A DNA stretch of 64,000 nucleotides. It comes from Armigeres subalbatus (lineage: Eukaryota; Arthropoda; Insecta; Diptera; Culicidae). Shown piece after piece: positions 10,556 to 22,167 of this stretch; within the stretch, counting starts at the first letter, position 1; every line of letters begins with the position of its first letter. The notes under the pieces are model-generated. The model saw only the letters and a list, made by a program, of their open reading frames with translations, had not been told where the DNA came from and searched no databases. Where the stretch lies: contig NC_085141.1 in assembly GCF_024139115.2 (NCBI RefSeq), positions 239,807,047-239,871,046 on the forward strand, written 5' to 3'. Position numbers and translations under genes: made by a program.

Positions 10556-12463
10556 TTAAATCTTTTTCTTTTCTACGATTTGCCCAATCAAAAGTTCTTT
10601 CGCAGTTTTAATTGGATGCTCACGTTCTTTGGCTAAACTTGCTCTTGTGGCCATGCGCTTTATTGTTCCTCCAATAGCATCACAAGGACCTTTGCCATGT
10701 GATGTAGCAAAAAAATGCCATTCTGCATCAATTCCGTACATTGATTTAAATTGACATAGGCTCGAAAAATTCTTACGATTTTTGTACTGCGACGCTGCTC
10801 CATCAGACATGAAATATATCTTTTTGACTTCTTTATGCTTATCAACGCGTAAAAAGTTAATCATTTTTTCAATGAACAAGTTTACGGATACTGAATCGTG
10901 TCTTAAATCTTCGGAAATTATAATAAAACTTAAGTGTTCAATTTGCGTACTTCCATTAAAATAAATAACGAATGGATGAATTGTAGCTTGTTGTACGTTC
11001 CAGTGATGGGACTGCACTTCATCTTGCAATACAAAGCTGTAATTTTCAGAAAAATCACAAATGACTAAAAATTCACCATTTTGTAATGTATTTTTCGTAT
11101 TTTTGAAAAAGCTGGATTGTTCTGTTTTAATGAAATCGTGAGGGATTAAACTTTCTTATTTCAAGCAAAAATATGACACAAACTCATCTACAGGTTTAAC
11201 AATAGTTTCTATGTCACACCTATCCGTGGTCACCCATTGCTCAAATGATAACTGATCAATATATTTTCTTCAAACTCAGCGAATAAAGTATTTTCCAATG
11301 ATGAAGAATCTGGACAATCCGAACAAGATCGTAGATAGCAATTTGATGTTGTATTTTCACACAAAGACTACCAGTTAACATTTTAATATCCTTTGTTAAA
11401 TTGATTCTTTTCAAACTATGTAAAATAAGATTAATATTCTCATGGGTTGTGCACACACACATTATGTGTTCCTGAATTGGAAAGAAGCTTACATTGCCTT
11501 GGCCGAAGGCTTGCAAATGAGGAAAAACCTATTTTAATATTATCGTGAATTTCCTTGAAGCGTGTGTACGCTTCTTTCAAAGTCGTCATCATTAATCGTT
11601 TTGGATTGCTTGACGCTTTCCATCTTTTTTACTGATACATAATCTTTTGACCAGGCATAGCTCGACTTACTTCATCATCTTCAAAATATTGAACTACTAT
11701 TTCTTTTGTCTCATCTGTTAATGCAGTACTAGACCTAGTATTTTGGTTGAAAGACAGTTATTCTTCAATTGTTTTGCCTCTTTTACTGTATTTCTATTGG
11801 TTTTGAACTCATCAATGGCATCCTGAATAGACCACGAACTTGGCAGCATCGACAAAATCAATAATTTTTCTTTCCTTGTCGTGGCTGCATTCGAGAACCT
11901 TTCCTTCACATTTATAATTACCTCATCGTAGTCTGTATTTTCCACATCATCAGGTCCTAATTTGAAGAGGTTTCTTCGTACAGCTTCGTTTATTTCACGG
12001 TATTTTTCTCCGGGTAATAAACGTAGTCCATCTTACTCCATTTAATCGGAGTCACTTTTATCCCAGCTATGCCCTCGTTAAAGCGTTCGATGTTGACCTT
12101 TTGGATACACTCATCTTCCGATTGATTTGTTGAAACAGATTTCGCTGATGGTACGGTGGCAAGGCTCTCAGCACTTAATACTTCTGGTAATTCCTCAGTT
12201 GTTGTCGATACATCTGGCAATTCCTCAGTTGCTGTCGTTTTCGAACTTCCTGCGCTCTGCTCAACCGATGATATACAGATTGCTCTTTTGTCAACGTTTA
12301 GACGGCAGGACGTGCAAATGCGTAAATTTGTATTCAATGTGGACATTGGAGCATAACCAGTCGCTTTCAGTTTATCTATGGTGCTTTCGGTGAGATTTCG
12401 TAACTCTTTTGAACACTTTTTTCCATCAAACGGCCTACAACAGTTGAGAAAGCGGCTACTCAT
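10556..12463 (-). pseudogene. Transposase pseudogene of the long-TIR element (Sola2-like)
   Basis: Four minus-strand blocks lie in the order expected of one protein of about 600 residues. Block 1 (12463-11990) starts MSSRFLNCCRPF and has Cys pairs (CC, CTSC) suggesting a zinc-binding N-terminus, then a low-complexity Ser/Thr/Glu stretch. Block 2 (11945-11718) contains an HTH-like segment, SWSIQDAIDEFKTNRNTV. Block 3 (11516-11256) has CVCTTHENINLILHSL. Block 4 (11029-10556) has IYFMSDGAASQYKNR and HFFATSHGKGPCDAIGG, whose Asp residues are plausible catalytic positions. Frameshifts and stops separate the blocks (for example near 11475). The conserved start and C-terminal core suggest fairly recent decay. 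Function is inferred from the TIR context and remembered family resemblance. Confidence 0.65.
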
Positions 12464-12924
12464 GTTGTTCGTAATATTTCAATAAACAAAATCACTTTTA
12501 AGTTTTTACTGACTAGTTTGGTGTCATTTGCTTGACTGAAGAAAAAATTACTATAAGATCTTTAACAACCTTAGTAGTAGTAATTTTTTGCTTTTTCGTG
12601 AGCATTGTCGTGGTATGTACCTATCATGCATTTGTTGTTGTTGAAGATACCCGTTTCCTCCCGATCATAAAGTCTATTCTCTAAGAGGTATATTTTTGCA
12701 GGTAAACTATAGACGTACACGTGTATATAAATCTTTGATTTTGCAGCTTTTGTCTTAAAAATAACATTTCTGATATGTTTCTATCAACGTTATTATCAAC
12801 AGGTTTCAACACTATTAAAAGAATTTTTCGCCAGTCACGTGCAATGAAAATTATGACACTATCAATACTTTTGATCACAACACTGGATCGTGTCTAAGTT
12901 TCTTATAGATGCTATGAATAATTA

Positions 12925-13446
12925 AATCAAAATATCATGAAAACAACTTGTTTAAATCACGTCCCTTAACAATAAAATCTGCATCAAACTGCAATTCTCG
13001 AAATAACTTACACAGAAAAAAAATTTTTTTTACTAAATGTGAGAATTGTGAAATGTTTGAAATGTCATAACTTTTTTGTTTATTAGTTTACCATCACCAA
13101 ATTTTTATGGTAGATAGCTAATAAAATGGACCGTTCTCCCTAAAAAAATTACGTTCGAAAAAAGATAGGGTTTTGAGATATTTGAGTTTTTGTGACAAAA
13201 TGATATTTTTAAAAGGCAAAAAAATTTTTTTACTGTGCACATTTTCTTAAGAATCACCATTTAGTTGTCTAACTTTGCTGAAAAAATCATAACAATCGAA
13301 CATTCCGTTTTTGCTGTGCAGCTTTTAAATATTTTTGAACCATTTTCACATACACCCTTTTGAAAAGTTAGTCGTGACTCAATATGAAGATTTGATATCG
13401 AAAAATGACGATTTAGATGAAATTGAAAAACTGTGCAGAGTTTCAA
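12925..13446. repeat. Right terminal inverted repeat
   Basis: Mirror of 9613-10136. The innermost shared word is around ACAACTTGTTTAAATCACG. The outer end is AGTTTCAA. Confidence 0.9.
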
Positions 13447-13969
13447 ATATTTTCGAAATGGTCGCTCAGGATCGACTGACATGCCCCCGTGGAATGCCTC
13501 AGTATGTTTGTTCTACATCCAATTCAATGGAATATAAATAGCTGTCACTCACGGTGTTTTGGAAGCTCCAAAGCATACACATCGTTTAGCGGATTTCATA
13601 TATATTATAGGCGCACAGAGAGAGATAAAATGCTTCTTCAATCCAATGATAAGTTTCGAGTTCATAGAATCATCAGAGGAAATACGAACGCACAAATATT
13701 TCATTAATTTATTTCACAACCGTTGCATTCTGAGTCAGTCATTCCGATATTGGCACAGTTGTCAAATTACAACAAATTTCGCTTAATTGTATCATCAGTG
13801 TTAAGCTATCTCCATAAGCATGATCTTACAAACATTACTCATTTCATTCTTGAATAATTCTTTTCGCCTTTTCTTTTTTTAGTTAGTGCAATCCCTGACC
13901 CGTTGCAAACCCCTACTACGAAGTGTACGGTCATCATACTCATACTCAACCTCAAATCGCATTCCATCC
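13447..13969. other. Spacer, no gene recognised
   Basis: Sequence between two DNA transposons. Short overlapping open frames (13489-13786) have no known motif. Confidence 0.5.
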
Positions 13970-13977
13970 ATTTACAC

Positions 13978-15961
13978 CAGTGATCCCCAAATTGCGGCCC
14001 GCGGGCCGCATGCGGCCCTCCAAGTCTTTTCCTGCGGCCCGCGAAGGATTTCAGAGAATACCCTACATGTGGCCCTTTGAAATTGATCACTACATCAATA
14101 TTATGTAGGCCAAGCCCGACAGCAAATATGCTTTATTGTTATTGCCCGGGCTATAAAAATAGCAAATGTGTGTGTTTTTTTAGCGCATTAAAACGAGCTT
14201 AGTGTTGAACTTCATGTAAGATTAATGTTACCTTATACTGCTCCATAAGAAGAATGCTTTTACTCTCAAAAATGAGTTATGGGTCGACAAAATTCAACTG
14301 GAAAATTGCTGGATTAATAACTCAGAAAACACACTGACTATCACTTGTCACACCAACGTACTTTAAGCTACAGAAAATATAGATTTATTTTTATTTTTTT
14401 CCAATCTTCGATATTGTTGAAGAAAAGGTTTCAGAAAACTCAATTGATAGAAAAAGCACGAAAGCAAGACTCGGAATGCAGATTTATTCGATTTCTTTAC
14501 ACTGCGGGCATGATTACCTGGCTTTAGAAAAACTTTTGAAACATGCTGTGGTTATTGGCAGCAAAATAAAATTTCCATAATGAATTTTCCTTTAAAACAA
14601 AGGAAATTGACAAAACATTTATTTATTGTAAAATTTTGTAATTGTTTAAATCTATTAATTCATGGAGATTTTGTATTTTGCAAAATTCTTCTTCCATAAC
14701 TGCAATTCTTGCTTTTAAAAGTGCTAATTTATTTTTGTTTTGTGGAAAAAATTCAATTGTTTGTAGAAATTTGCTCTTACCCTGATTTCTTTATTGGTAA
14801 TTAGGCCGTTACAAATATTCAATTGACTGTTTGTCCTACCGGTCTCCAAAAGGTCAAGGGGGGGGGGGGATAATAAAAAATAAGTAGGAAATAATTTCCA
14901 AGTAGGAAACGAAATGCGTATCTGCTTGTTGATACATAAAAAAGTTAATAGTGGAAGTAAATGGAAGAATAATAGTCTTTTAACCTTGTAGCATTTCCCC
15001 TAAGACGCTCTAAAATAATTAATCAAAAAATAAATATTAAAATGAGAAAGAATGTTTTGAAAATCCTCAAAATTATCCGAATTTTATTTTGTTGCCCCCT
15101 CAAAATATTATTTTTTGGCAAAAAAATCCGAGGGGGGGGAGACAAAATAGATTTTAAATATTTGTATCGGCCTTATCTTATTTTTTATGGATATTTTCTA
15201 TTTTTTAGGGGAAATTTTTATTTTAGTCGTTGTCATTTGCCTGACAACTAATAATGAACAAAATATCTTTAAAAATTTACCCAAACTAACTCTAGTTGTA
15301 AGAATCACAAGAATTGTAAAATAAATTGTACAAAAAAACCTATTTCCGGCTCCGTAACGCCAAATGGCAAATGAGCCTTCTAAATAAACGCAAGATTAAA
15401 AAAAATATATCTTTAAAAATAAATACATAAGGTCATATCAGACAAACAGCTCAGAATATTTTCTGCTAACTGAACCGAAATATGGTGTTGCGAAAGAATG
15501 TTCTCGTACATCAAGTCTGAAAGAGCAGAAACGGTCAGTCAGCTACGACGATAGAATCGGCAGAATTAAATGTCCTTCCAAGTATGTTATTCGAAAAAGA
15601 TTTACGGGAATAAAATATTTTGTTAAAATTGTATTTTATTTATAAAAATCATGTTGTACTAAAATTTAATTGAAAATAAAAAAACAAATAGGGGAAATGA
15701 CGTCTTTGGCAGTTTTTGTTCTATTATTGGCAGGGTTTTTTTTATGTCTGACTATGCTCAAATTTGGCCTAAACATTCTTTGCATATCAAAGAACATTGT
15801 GGCCAAATTTCATAAAATTTGGTTGACAAAAACCCCCCTGCCAATAATAGAACAAAACTTGCCAAAGCCGTCTTTCCCCCTATTGCGAATATACTGCGGC
15901 CCGCTTCAACAGTTTGAAATTACAATGCGGCCCTCAATAGGGAGCATGCTGGGGACCACTG
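13978..15961. mobile_element. Non-autonomous hAT element with perfect 8-bp TSD
   Basis: TIRs CAGTGATCCCCA and TGGGGACCACTG (one mismatch in 12) are flanked by an exact 8-bp duplication ATTTACAC at 13970-13977 and 15962-15969. Just inside both ends are GCGGCCCGC-type words (14000-14042 and 15895-15933), typical subterminal motifs of this hAT group. The 1984-bp interior encodes no transposase. It holds AT-rich sequence, a G-run at about 14866-14875 and a nested TA-flanked element near its right end (15689-15882). Mobilisation would need a transposase in trans. The intact TSD argues that it is relatively young. Confidence 0.88.
15691..15880. mobile_element. TA-flanked inverted-repeat element nested in the hAT element
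   Basis: Begins GGGGAAATGACGTCTTTGGC and ends with the near-complement GCCAAAGCCGTCTTTCCCCC, with TA at 15689-15690 and 15881-15882. The arms pair for about 50 bp and the middle contains TCAAATTTGGCCTAAACATT. A second, 3'-truncated copy lies at 18795-18943. The TA target suggests mobilisation by a Tc1/mariner-type transposase. Confidence 0.75.
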
Positions 15962-15969
15962 ATTTACAC

Positions 15970-17985
15970 CTCGGGACCGTTTGGACTGCTCTGTTCTCTG
16001 CCTGCCGCCAGATATATACGACTAAAACCTTGGCCCAATATGCTACGGTTGAGCACATTTGTCGTTATAAATCTTCATATATTGCCTTTCCAACCAGAAA
16101 TATTTTACCAGCCAGCTTGCTTACTTTTGGCTTCGACGCCAAACAGCAAAAAACGTCCGCAATATCTCATTCAAACCAGTGAAAATCTCGAGCGAAATGG
16201 ACAAAATGTCGACACCATTGTCCCTATCTGGTGGATCATTTTTCAGCCCACTTGGGACGATTGATTGTTGATTTCGTACATACAAAAGATAAAGATGGGT
16301 TCCTATTTATATTACAAGCCATTTTGCTTGCGTTGAATAAAGGCAGCATGCAAACAAATAGAGAAAACCAAAACATCATATTGGGCGTGGATTCTAATTG
16401 GTTGCATGCAAGATACCACCACACTGACTGTGCTAGTGCGTTCTAGATTCCCCCAATAACACGCTTACCAGGGACATGCTATCGAAAATACTGTTATATG
16501 ATTCATTTGTTTTCCAAAATTTACCATATTTGCAAGTGAAGAAGTTTAGAAAAATGAAATTTTTATTAATAACTGTAAATTGCAACTTTTTAGAACGATG
16601 CGAGCCCCGGAAGGATAAATGATTATTTTTAAACATTGCTTCAACATTTTGGTGGTCCTGGTCTTGACTCGAATTAATAGGTATTATTGTTGTTTCTTCT
16701 CAAACACTACAAATCGCTAACCATATTACCCGCTTACACCTCGTTACATAATATACTCAACTTAACTTCTAACACGAATTCCTCATTAATCGTGAGATTC
16801 TTATATTCCACGCACTGCGTACGCCCTCTTGATCATCTCGGGTCAATGGGCAAAACCCAAGCAACGACCGAAACATGTGCGGCACACAAAATTCCATTTC
16901 CATTAATTTATTGCTCCAAAAGTGGTTCCTCTTCCGTACGATTGCCTACCTCCTCTCGGACCGATTGTCTCAAACGAGAACTTAACTTGCAGTATCAATT
17001 GGGATAACGAAGGCTGCTGGTAGCACGAGTGGCCCAAGGCGGGCGCGGTCGATGTCTACCATTTCGGTGTAGCTCGTTGAAAATGGAAGAACAGGTCGCG
17101 TAAATTTTTCATTTCGTTTTTCCACTCAGCGCCCCTGCCAGCTTATTCGCACGGGCACGGAAGGCAATATCATCGCTATCAGTTCAAGGGCCCAGAACCA
17201 AGTGCGATGGAGAGGATACAACCAGCAGTAGTGGGCCGAGACCCGCAAGTTACACCAAGTTCGTGGAAAGTTAATATACGGTGTCGCCACGGCAGCAGAG
17301 CATCAAAACCGGTAGGTGGCAGATCCGGTCTAAGCCCCTCAAACATACCGAAGTGAGCCCAGCAGACCAGGCAGTCGGGTGGATATGAATGGATAAGAGA
17401 GAAAGCCTCTTCCGAAAATTCGTTACAAAATATCTAATTTATTGTCACTTGAGGAAATTCAACTTTCCGTTAGCCAGTTCGGGATAAGCTGGGCTGATGG
17501 TCCTTTGCACTGAATATGGAGGTTTGTAGTAGCGCGCGGTAAGAAATGGGAAATGCCATTTAAAAGTTATACAATTTCCGCTTCATTGGCTTTCATGTGA
17601 GTCTGCTTACCGTTCTGATCTCGAAATGTTCAACAGAAGACTTCTGCCGTTGATAATGTGAATTTAGGATTAGTGTCATTCAGTAACAACAAAAAGGAAC
17701 TGTTAAGCTTTCGCTTTCGACGTCTATTGTAGCTTTTCAGCAAAGCTATTTAAATTGATATCCTTTGAAGGCATATTATTACAATTCACTACCAGATTAA
17801 CATATTGATCCAAAATATAAAATAAAATGATTTGAATTTGGATGAAATGTCGATTTTTCAGCTTGCTCGTGATGTTTTCGCTATTTAAATAACAATAAAT
17901 ACCAACAAAATTATCGTTTATTGTAACTGTAAGAATGCTTCAAATCTTGCGTCGCCTTTTTAAATTTAATGCATTTGAAAGCCAG
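15970..17985. other. 2-kb stretch without recognised gene; possible non-coding exon
   Basis: Less repeat-rich than its surroundings. Open frames at 15670-16182 and 16687-17007 have no known motifs. A GC-richer block at about 17130-17309 lies between a pyrimidine-rich splice-acceptor-like TTTTTCCACTCAG and a donor-like CCGGTAGGT. That could be a non-coding exon, but splice-like signals of this quality occur by chance, so the call is weak. Confidence 0.3.
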
Positions 17986-18197
17986 TAGGGGAAATGTCCC
18001 GGTTTTGGCCACCTTAGTGCCTAATTTGACCAACTCTGAAAAATGCATATTTTCCAAAAAATATCGTTCAGTTTTAACAGCGAAGAAATATATCTCCTGT
18101 TAGAGCTGATAAAATCCTCGAAAACTGCTTTACTTTTGAAGTTATGCGAGAAACTGGCCAAATTAGGAACATGGCCAAAACGTGTACAGTTACCCTA
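17986..18197. mobile_element. Small imperfect TIR element (TAGGGGAAATGT family)
   Basis: About 210 bp whose ends, TAGGGGAAATGTCCCGGTTT and CAAAACGTGTACAGTTACCC, pair imperfectly. The inner word GGTTTTGGCCA faces TGGCCAAAACG. Non-coding. It starts with the same TAGGGGAAA as the neighbours at 15689, 18357 and 18793, so the four may share a transposase. Confidence 0.6.
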
Positions 18198-18356
18198 GTT
18201 GAATTTGAATAATTGTCAATGAAGCTATAGACACGTTAAAACGATTATATATTATTTATAGTATGAATAACAAGTATAAATGCTTGAGAGATACGTTTTG
18301 AACGTCAATAGTACTTCAGTCAATAATTTAAATAAACAGTCGTATTCATCACATGG

Positions 18357-18463
18357 ATAGGGGAAACTAGGGTAATATGCTTACCCGGGGAAAAACGACC
18401 CTTTGGCATTTTTGAGTACATTTTCGGCTGTTTTCGTGGCGATTTGTGGCCTCTTCCCCTACA
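18357..18463. mobile_element. Short TIR remnant (TAGGGGAA...TTCCCCTA)
   Basis: A roughly 105-bp unit bounded by TAGGGGAA and TTCCCCTA. The ends are short and this is the weakest member of the local TAGGGG group. Confidence 0.4.
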
Positions 18464-18659
18464 TCTTGAAAGGCCTTGAAGAGGTTTGGGGTTTGGTGGA
18501 AACAGAGAGAGTTCGCGCTTACGATTTCGATCCGATTCCGTTGGTAACCGTGAGGAGTGAAAGCGCAGACCCCGGGACTTCATATATTGGCAACATTAGT
18601 ATCGTATCGTATCGTTTTGTTTCGGCCTTGACCCGGGATTCTCCTTTTACAACTGAATG

Positions 18660-18760
18660 AAATTGAATTCACCGGAATTGAATTTAACTAAATGGAATAA
18701 ATTGTGGAAAAGTGGAATTGCGTGGAATGGAATGAAAACTAATAAAACCCAATTGAATTC
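18660..18760. repeat. GGAATTG/GGAATGG-rich simple sequence
   Basis: Degenerate tandem words such as TGGAATTG, TGGAATGG and GGAATTGAATT over about 100 bp. Not coding. Confidence 0.5.
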
Positions 18761-18794
18761 ATGATTAAATGTTTCATATGAATAATTGTGTATA

Positions 18795-18943
18795 GGGGAA
18801 ATGACGGCTTTGGCATGTTTTGTTCTTTTATTGTCAGGGGGTTTTCTATAACCAATTATGCTCAAATTTGGCCTAAACATTCTTTGCATATCAAAGGATA
18901 TTGTGGCCGAATTTCATAAAATTTGGTCAACAAAAACCCCCCT
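18795..18943. mobile_element. 3'-truncated copy of the 15691-15880 element
   Basis: Begins TA then GGGGAAATGACGGCTTTGGC and shares the central TCAAATTTGGCCTAAACATT block. It breaks off after AACCCCCCTGA, losing most of the right arm. Confidence 0.7.
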
Positions 18944-19480
18944 GAATAAGAGGGCGGCCCATCAAAAAATTAAAAAAAAAAAGTTTTTTTTATACTAATT
19001 TGAGCCAGTATGCTGCCATGAAGCCATCTCGCAACTCAGTTTTCGTTTAACACTTCCCAAGCTACTATTTCCGCATTTGAACAACTATGAAATTACCTGC
19101 TTGAATTGTCAAGTAGATCGATAACATTGCAACGATTTGTTGTGTAAGCGCACTGTTGGGGTATTTACCTTGTATCCACAATTTTATAATTCGACGTCTG
19201 TGCATTGTAAAATATCTAAAAGGAAAAATATGTGAGTCAGTGGATTAAGCTAACTTCGAACATAAAACACCTTATTTGTTCAGAGTACCAGAACTACATA
19301 GTAGTTAAAAGTCAAGAAGCATCAATCTTGGAAGTACTGCCCAATAATGCAGCGACATGATAATTTGAGGTTTGCTCGAATTGAAGGAATTACCTACTAA
19401 CGAAAGCGTTTTTTTCATAGAGGGATGAAGGCAAATCTGCATACAGACACCTGAAATTATAACTCAGGGAGTGGGGTTGG
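18944..19480. other. No feature recognised
   Basis: AT-rich sequence between a truncated small element and the GC-richer R1-like region. No long open frames or repeats were noted. Confidence 0.5.
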
Positions 19481-19710
19481 CACGGAAGGAAGAAGGCCAG
19501 CCCGCCGGACCCACTAAACCCACCCAAGCAACAGAAGGTTACTTGAGTTACCCTCTCTACTAATACCCTGGTTCCCCCAGGAACCGCCTCTCAGCATTAC
19601 TTCTGGGGGATAGGCAGTACTTGATGTACTCGCTCATTCACGCTCACACAGGTACTCATCCCGTATGAGTCTTACTTGGGTGTTCTCTCTAACACACCCT
19701 GACACTCTTT
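19481..19710 (+). other. GC-richer flank of the R1-like fragment, possible 5' sequence
   Basis: About 230 bp (cytosine-rich, with CCACCCAAGCAACAGAAGG and GGTTCCCCCAGGAACC) lead without a clear break into the R1-like ORF1 frame. It may be ORF1 upstream sequence of the same element, but I cannot recognise it. Confidence 0.35.
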
Positions 19711-19796
19711 CTGACGCACCATGAGTCTGTCGAGCTGAAGCGGTGCGTCTCGCAAAAGGGCGCCGCCTACAAGAAGTTGGCGGAGGAGGTCCTAGG

Positions 19797-22167
19797 TTAG
19801 CATATGCGGTATTTCGAAAAGTTTCGTTTCAGGTGGTTCGAAACGAAATTCCGCGGAATTTCGTGGAATTTGAGCATGGCGAAATCTGATTTCTTGATTT
19901 CGTTTCGTTTCGTAAAATTACAAAAATTTCGCTAGAAAAAACTAGCTTTCAACGAAATTTAACGGAATTCCGCGGAATTTCGAAACAAATTTAAACTTAA
20001 ACCATATCGTATATTATCGTGAATTATTAAAATTTTTGGCTGCGCCGCTTAACAAAATCATAAAGCTGTTTTCAAAACTTAATGTTATGCAAATTTTTCT
20101 ATTAACGCTTACTACATAATCTCATTCGGAGTCGACAAATACGTATTAAGTTTTCTTCCATAAAACGTCTTCAGAAAATATCTTTAAATATTTTATCCTT
20201 TTTTTCAAAAGTGATCCGACTCAATATTTTAGGCGCAGAATTAGAGCGTAAATGTAATTAGATATGAATCAGATCAGTATAACTTTATCAAACAGACAAA
20301 GCTATGGCATAGATTCCTAGGATCCTTGGCCTTGTGAAGTCTTTTAGAGCGCTTCATTCTTAATAAAAGTCGATTTATTTACCTCCGGTTGGTCCTCAAA
20401 CCAGATTTAAGCGCATGGGTAAGCACCGCTTAAGAATAAGAAGGCCTTAAGGAAAATAAAATGCAACATTTTACGTTATTTATTTATTTATTTTATTGAT
20501 TTCAAATTATGATTCTATTACATAGATAAGTAAAGATGATCCCTATTGAACTTTTGTTCTTTAAAAGGGTCATAAAAAGTTATGAATTATAATACTAATG
20601 AACTAGCGAGTAGTGGATTTCAGAGACTTATCCTACCGTACAATGTAATCAATAATATTGGTTTTTAAATAATCAATTAAACGACGCTTGAAATGTTTGA
20701 ATGTTTCTGCACTTTTGATGGTTTCCGGTAGATGGTTGAAAGTGTGTGGTCCTAGATTTTGAAAACGTCTTCTTCCTATCTCCGTCCTAAATCCAGCCCG
20801 TTGCAGCAGATGAGCTTGTCGTGTATGGTGTGGATGGATGGCATGAGTAAAACGCCAGTTGTGATGCAAACTAGAGTTGTTGATGATTTAGATAGGTGTT
20901 GTAGGATGTTCCCCAGGCCACGATGCCATATAGATAACGACTATGGATGAATGCATAATACACCTTGAGCAGTATATACCGTGGAATATATCTCGAGAGT
21001 ACGCAAAATGCCGCATAATGCTGCACAGCCCGTGATAATCTCTTTGATGTGGACATCCCATCGTAGCTTATTATCGATGTACACGCCCAGATACTTGAAG
21101 TTCGTTACTTCTTCGATAATTTGTCCATCAACGATTACTGGTTGAGCATTGGTCTCGCTAGAACCGAATACCATTAGTTTGGTCTTTTTTAAGTTCAGGG
21201 ACAGAAGATTATTCTCGAGATAGAGCGTGATTAATTGCAGATCGTTCGTAATACTCTGATAGAGATCTGACAGAGACTCACATGTATACATAATGGCTGT
21301 GTCATCTGCAAATAATCTCCGTTGGCCTGTCAAGCGGAGCTTTGCAATATCGTTACCAGAATCCATACCAGAATGCTGATTCGCCGACGCATGGTATTTT
21401 GTTCCCTAGTAGCTGCCAGCTAAAAGGCGTTTTGCCTCATGAGTTTTCCGGCAACAGAATATCACCACTTTTTTGAAATGTGAATATTATCAATGTGATT
21501 GAGATTTTTGACAATTTTTGAATGGCATCAATTAGCTATCTTGTTTAACTGTTGAATAATGTAAAAATACCCATGAATAGCGTTACAAATGAGACACTAA
21601 AGCAGTGTTTGCTTAGCTAGGGCATTTTGCCCCCCCCCCCTTTCCCCAAAGTGAAATAAGGTTTTTAACAAAATTTGAATCCGAGTACAAAAAATCCCAC
21701 AATTTCTATATTGTTATATACTAACTGATATAAAACTGAACTGATATAAAATTGATCAGATTCGGGAGCACACACTCCACGATGAATTCCTTTGAAAAAG
21801 GAACAAATGCTGGGGTATTGCCTTATCGCCAATGGTATATAAACAGGAACGCGGTGATTTACCTATCACAGACTGCTTCTTCTGTTAGTATAACTTTATT
21901 GGTTCCAAAGCAATTGTCTAACTTTGAAAAATGAAATCAGAATTGCGTACATTATGTAAAATCACTTCAATAAAAATTCCGCGGAAAAATATCAAATTTC
22001 GTTTCGTTTCGTAAAGTTTCGAATTAAATTAACCTTGATTTCGTATCGTTTCGATGTCTCGAAAGTAAATCTATATTTCGTTTCGTTTCGTTCCGAATCT
22101 ACATAGACATTTTAAATTTCGTTTCGTTTCGTTTCGTTAGGGAAAAGTGTGTTATCGCATACCCTTA
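19797..22167. mobile_element. hAT element with TTTCG subterminal repeats and 8-bp TSD
   Basis: A 2371-bp insertion flanked by GTCCTAGG at 19789-19796 and 22168-22175. Ends are TTAGCATATGCGGTA and, on the other strand, TAAGGGTATGCGATA, sharing the TATGCG core. The subterminal 150-200 bp on each side are dense in TTTCGTTTCG and GGAATTCCGCGGAATTTCG words (19810-20000, 21978-22140), which act as transposase binding sites in other hAT families. No transposase is present, and the middle contains an inverted LINE fragment (20633-21366). It disrupted the R1-like ORF1 cleanly enough that the ORF frame is restored when the element and one TSD are subtracted. Confidence 0.85.
20633..21366 (-). pseudogene. 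LINE reverse-transcriptase C-terminal fragment (Jockey/CR1-like)
   Basis: Minus-strand RT remnant, 5'-truncated. The first part (21366-20941) has RRLFADDTAIMYTCESLSD with the ADD catalytic pair, then LNLKKTKLMVFG and KYLGVYIDNKLRWDVHI. The next parts (21056-20871 and 20869-20633) read RYIPRYILLKVYYAFIHSRY and a basic C-terminus ending DYIVR. Two frameshifts separate the parts. The 3' end is an ATTT-rich tail near 20478-20495. It lies inside the hAT element and so arrived after it, or was carried by it. Clade placement is by general motif wording only. Confidence 0.7.

Larger units (their letters stand above)
9613..13446 (-). mobile_element. DNA transposon with ~520-bp TIRs, probably Sola2-like
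   Basis: A 3.8-kb element whose ends are long inverted repeats: 9613-10136 reads as the reverse complement of 12925-13446 with scattered mismatches and small indels. Outermost words are TTGAAACTTTGCACAG and the complement of CTGTGCAGAGTTTCAA. The interior carries one decayed minus-strand transposase gene. Family assignment to Sola2 rests on remembered motif similarity (the SDGAASQYKNR and ATSHGKGPCD blocks) and is provisional. A 4-bp TSD expected for Sola could not be found, so either the outer boundary is off by a few bases or the flanks have decayed. Confidence 0.75.

Noticed and set aside
9605..13455. TSD ATTTTC or a 4-bp TSD for the long-TIR transposon
   Set aside because: ATTTTC occurs near both ends but at different distances from the symmetrical termini, and no 4-bp duplication sits at the TIR edge.
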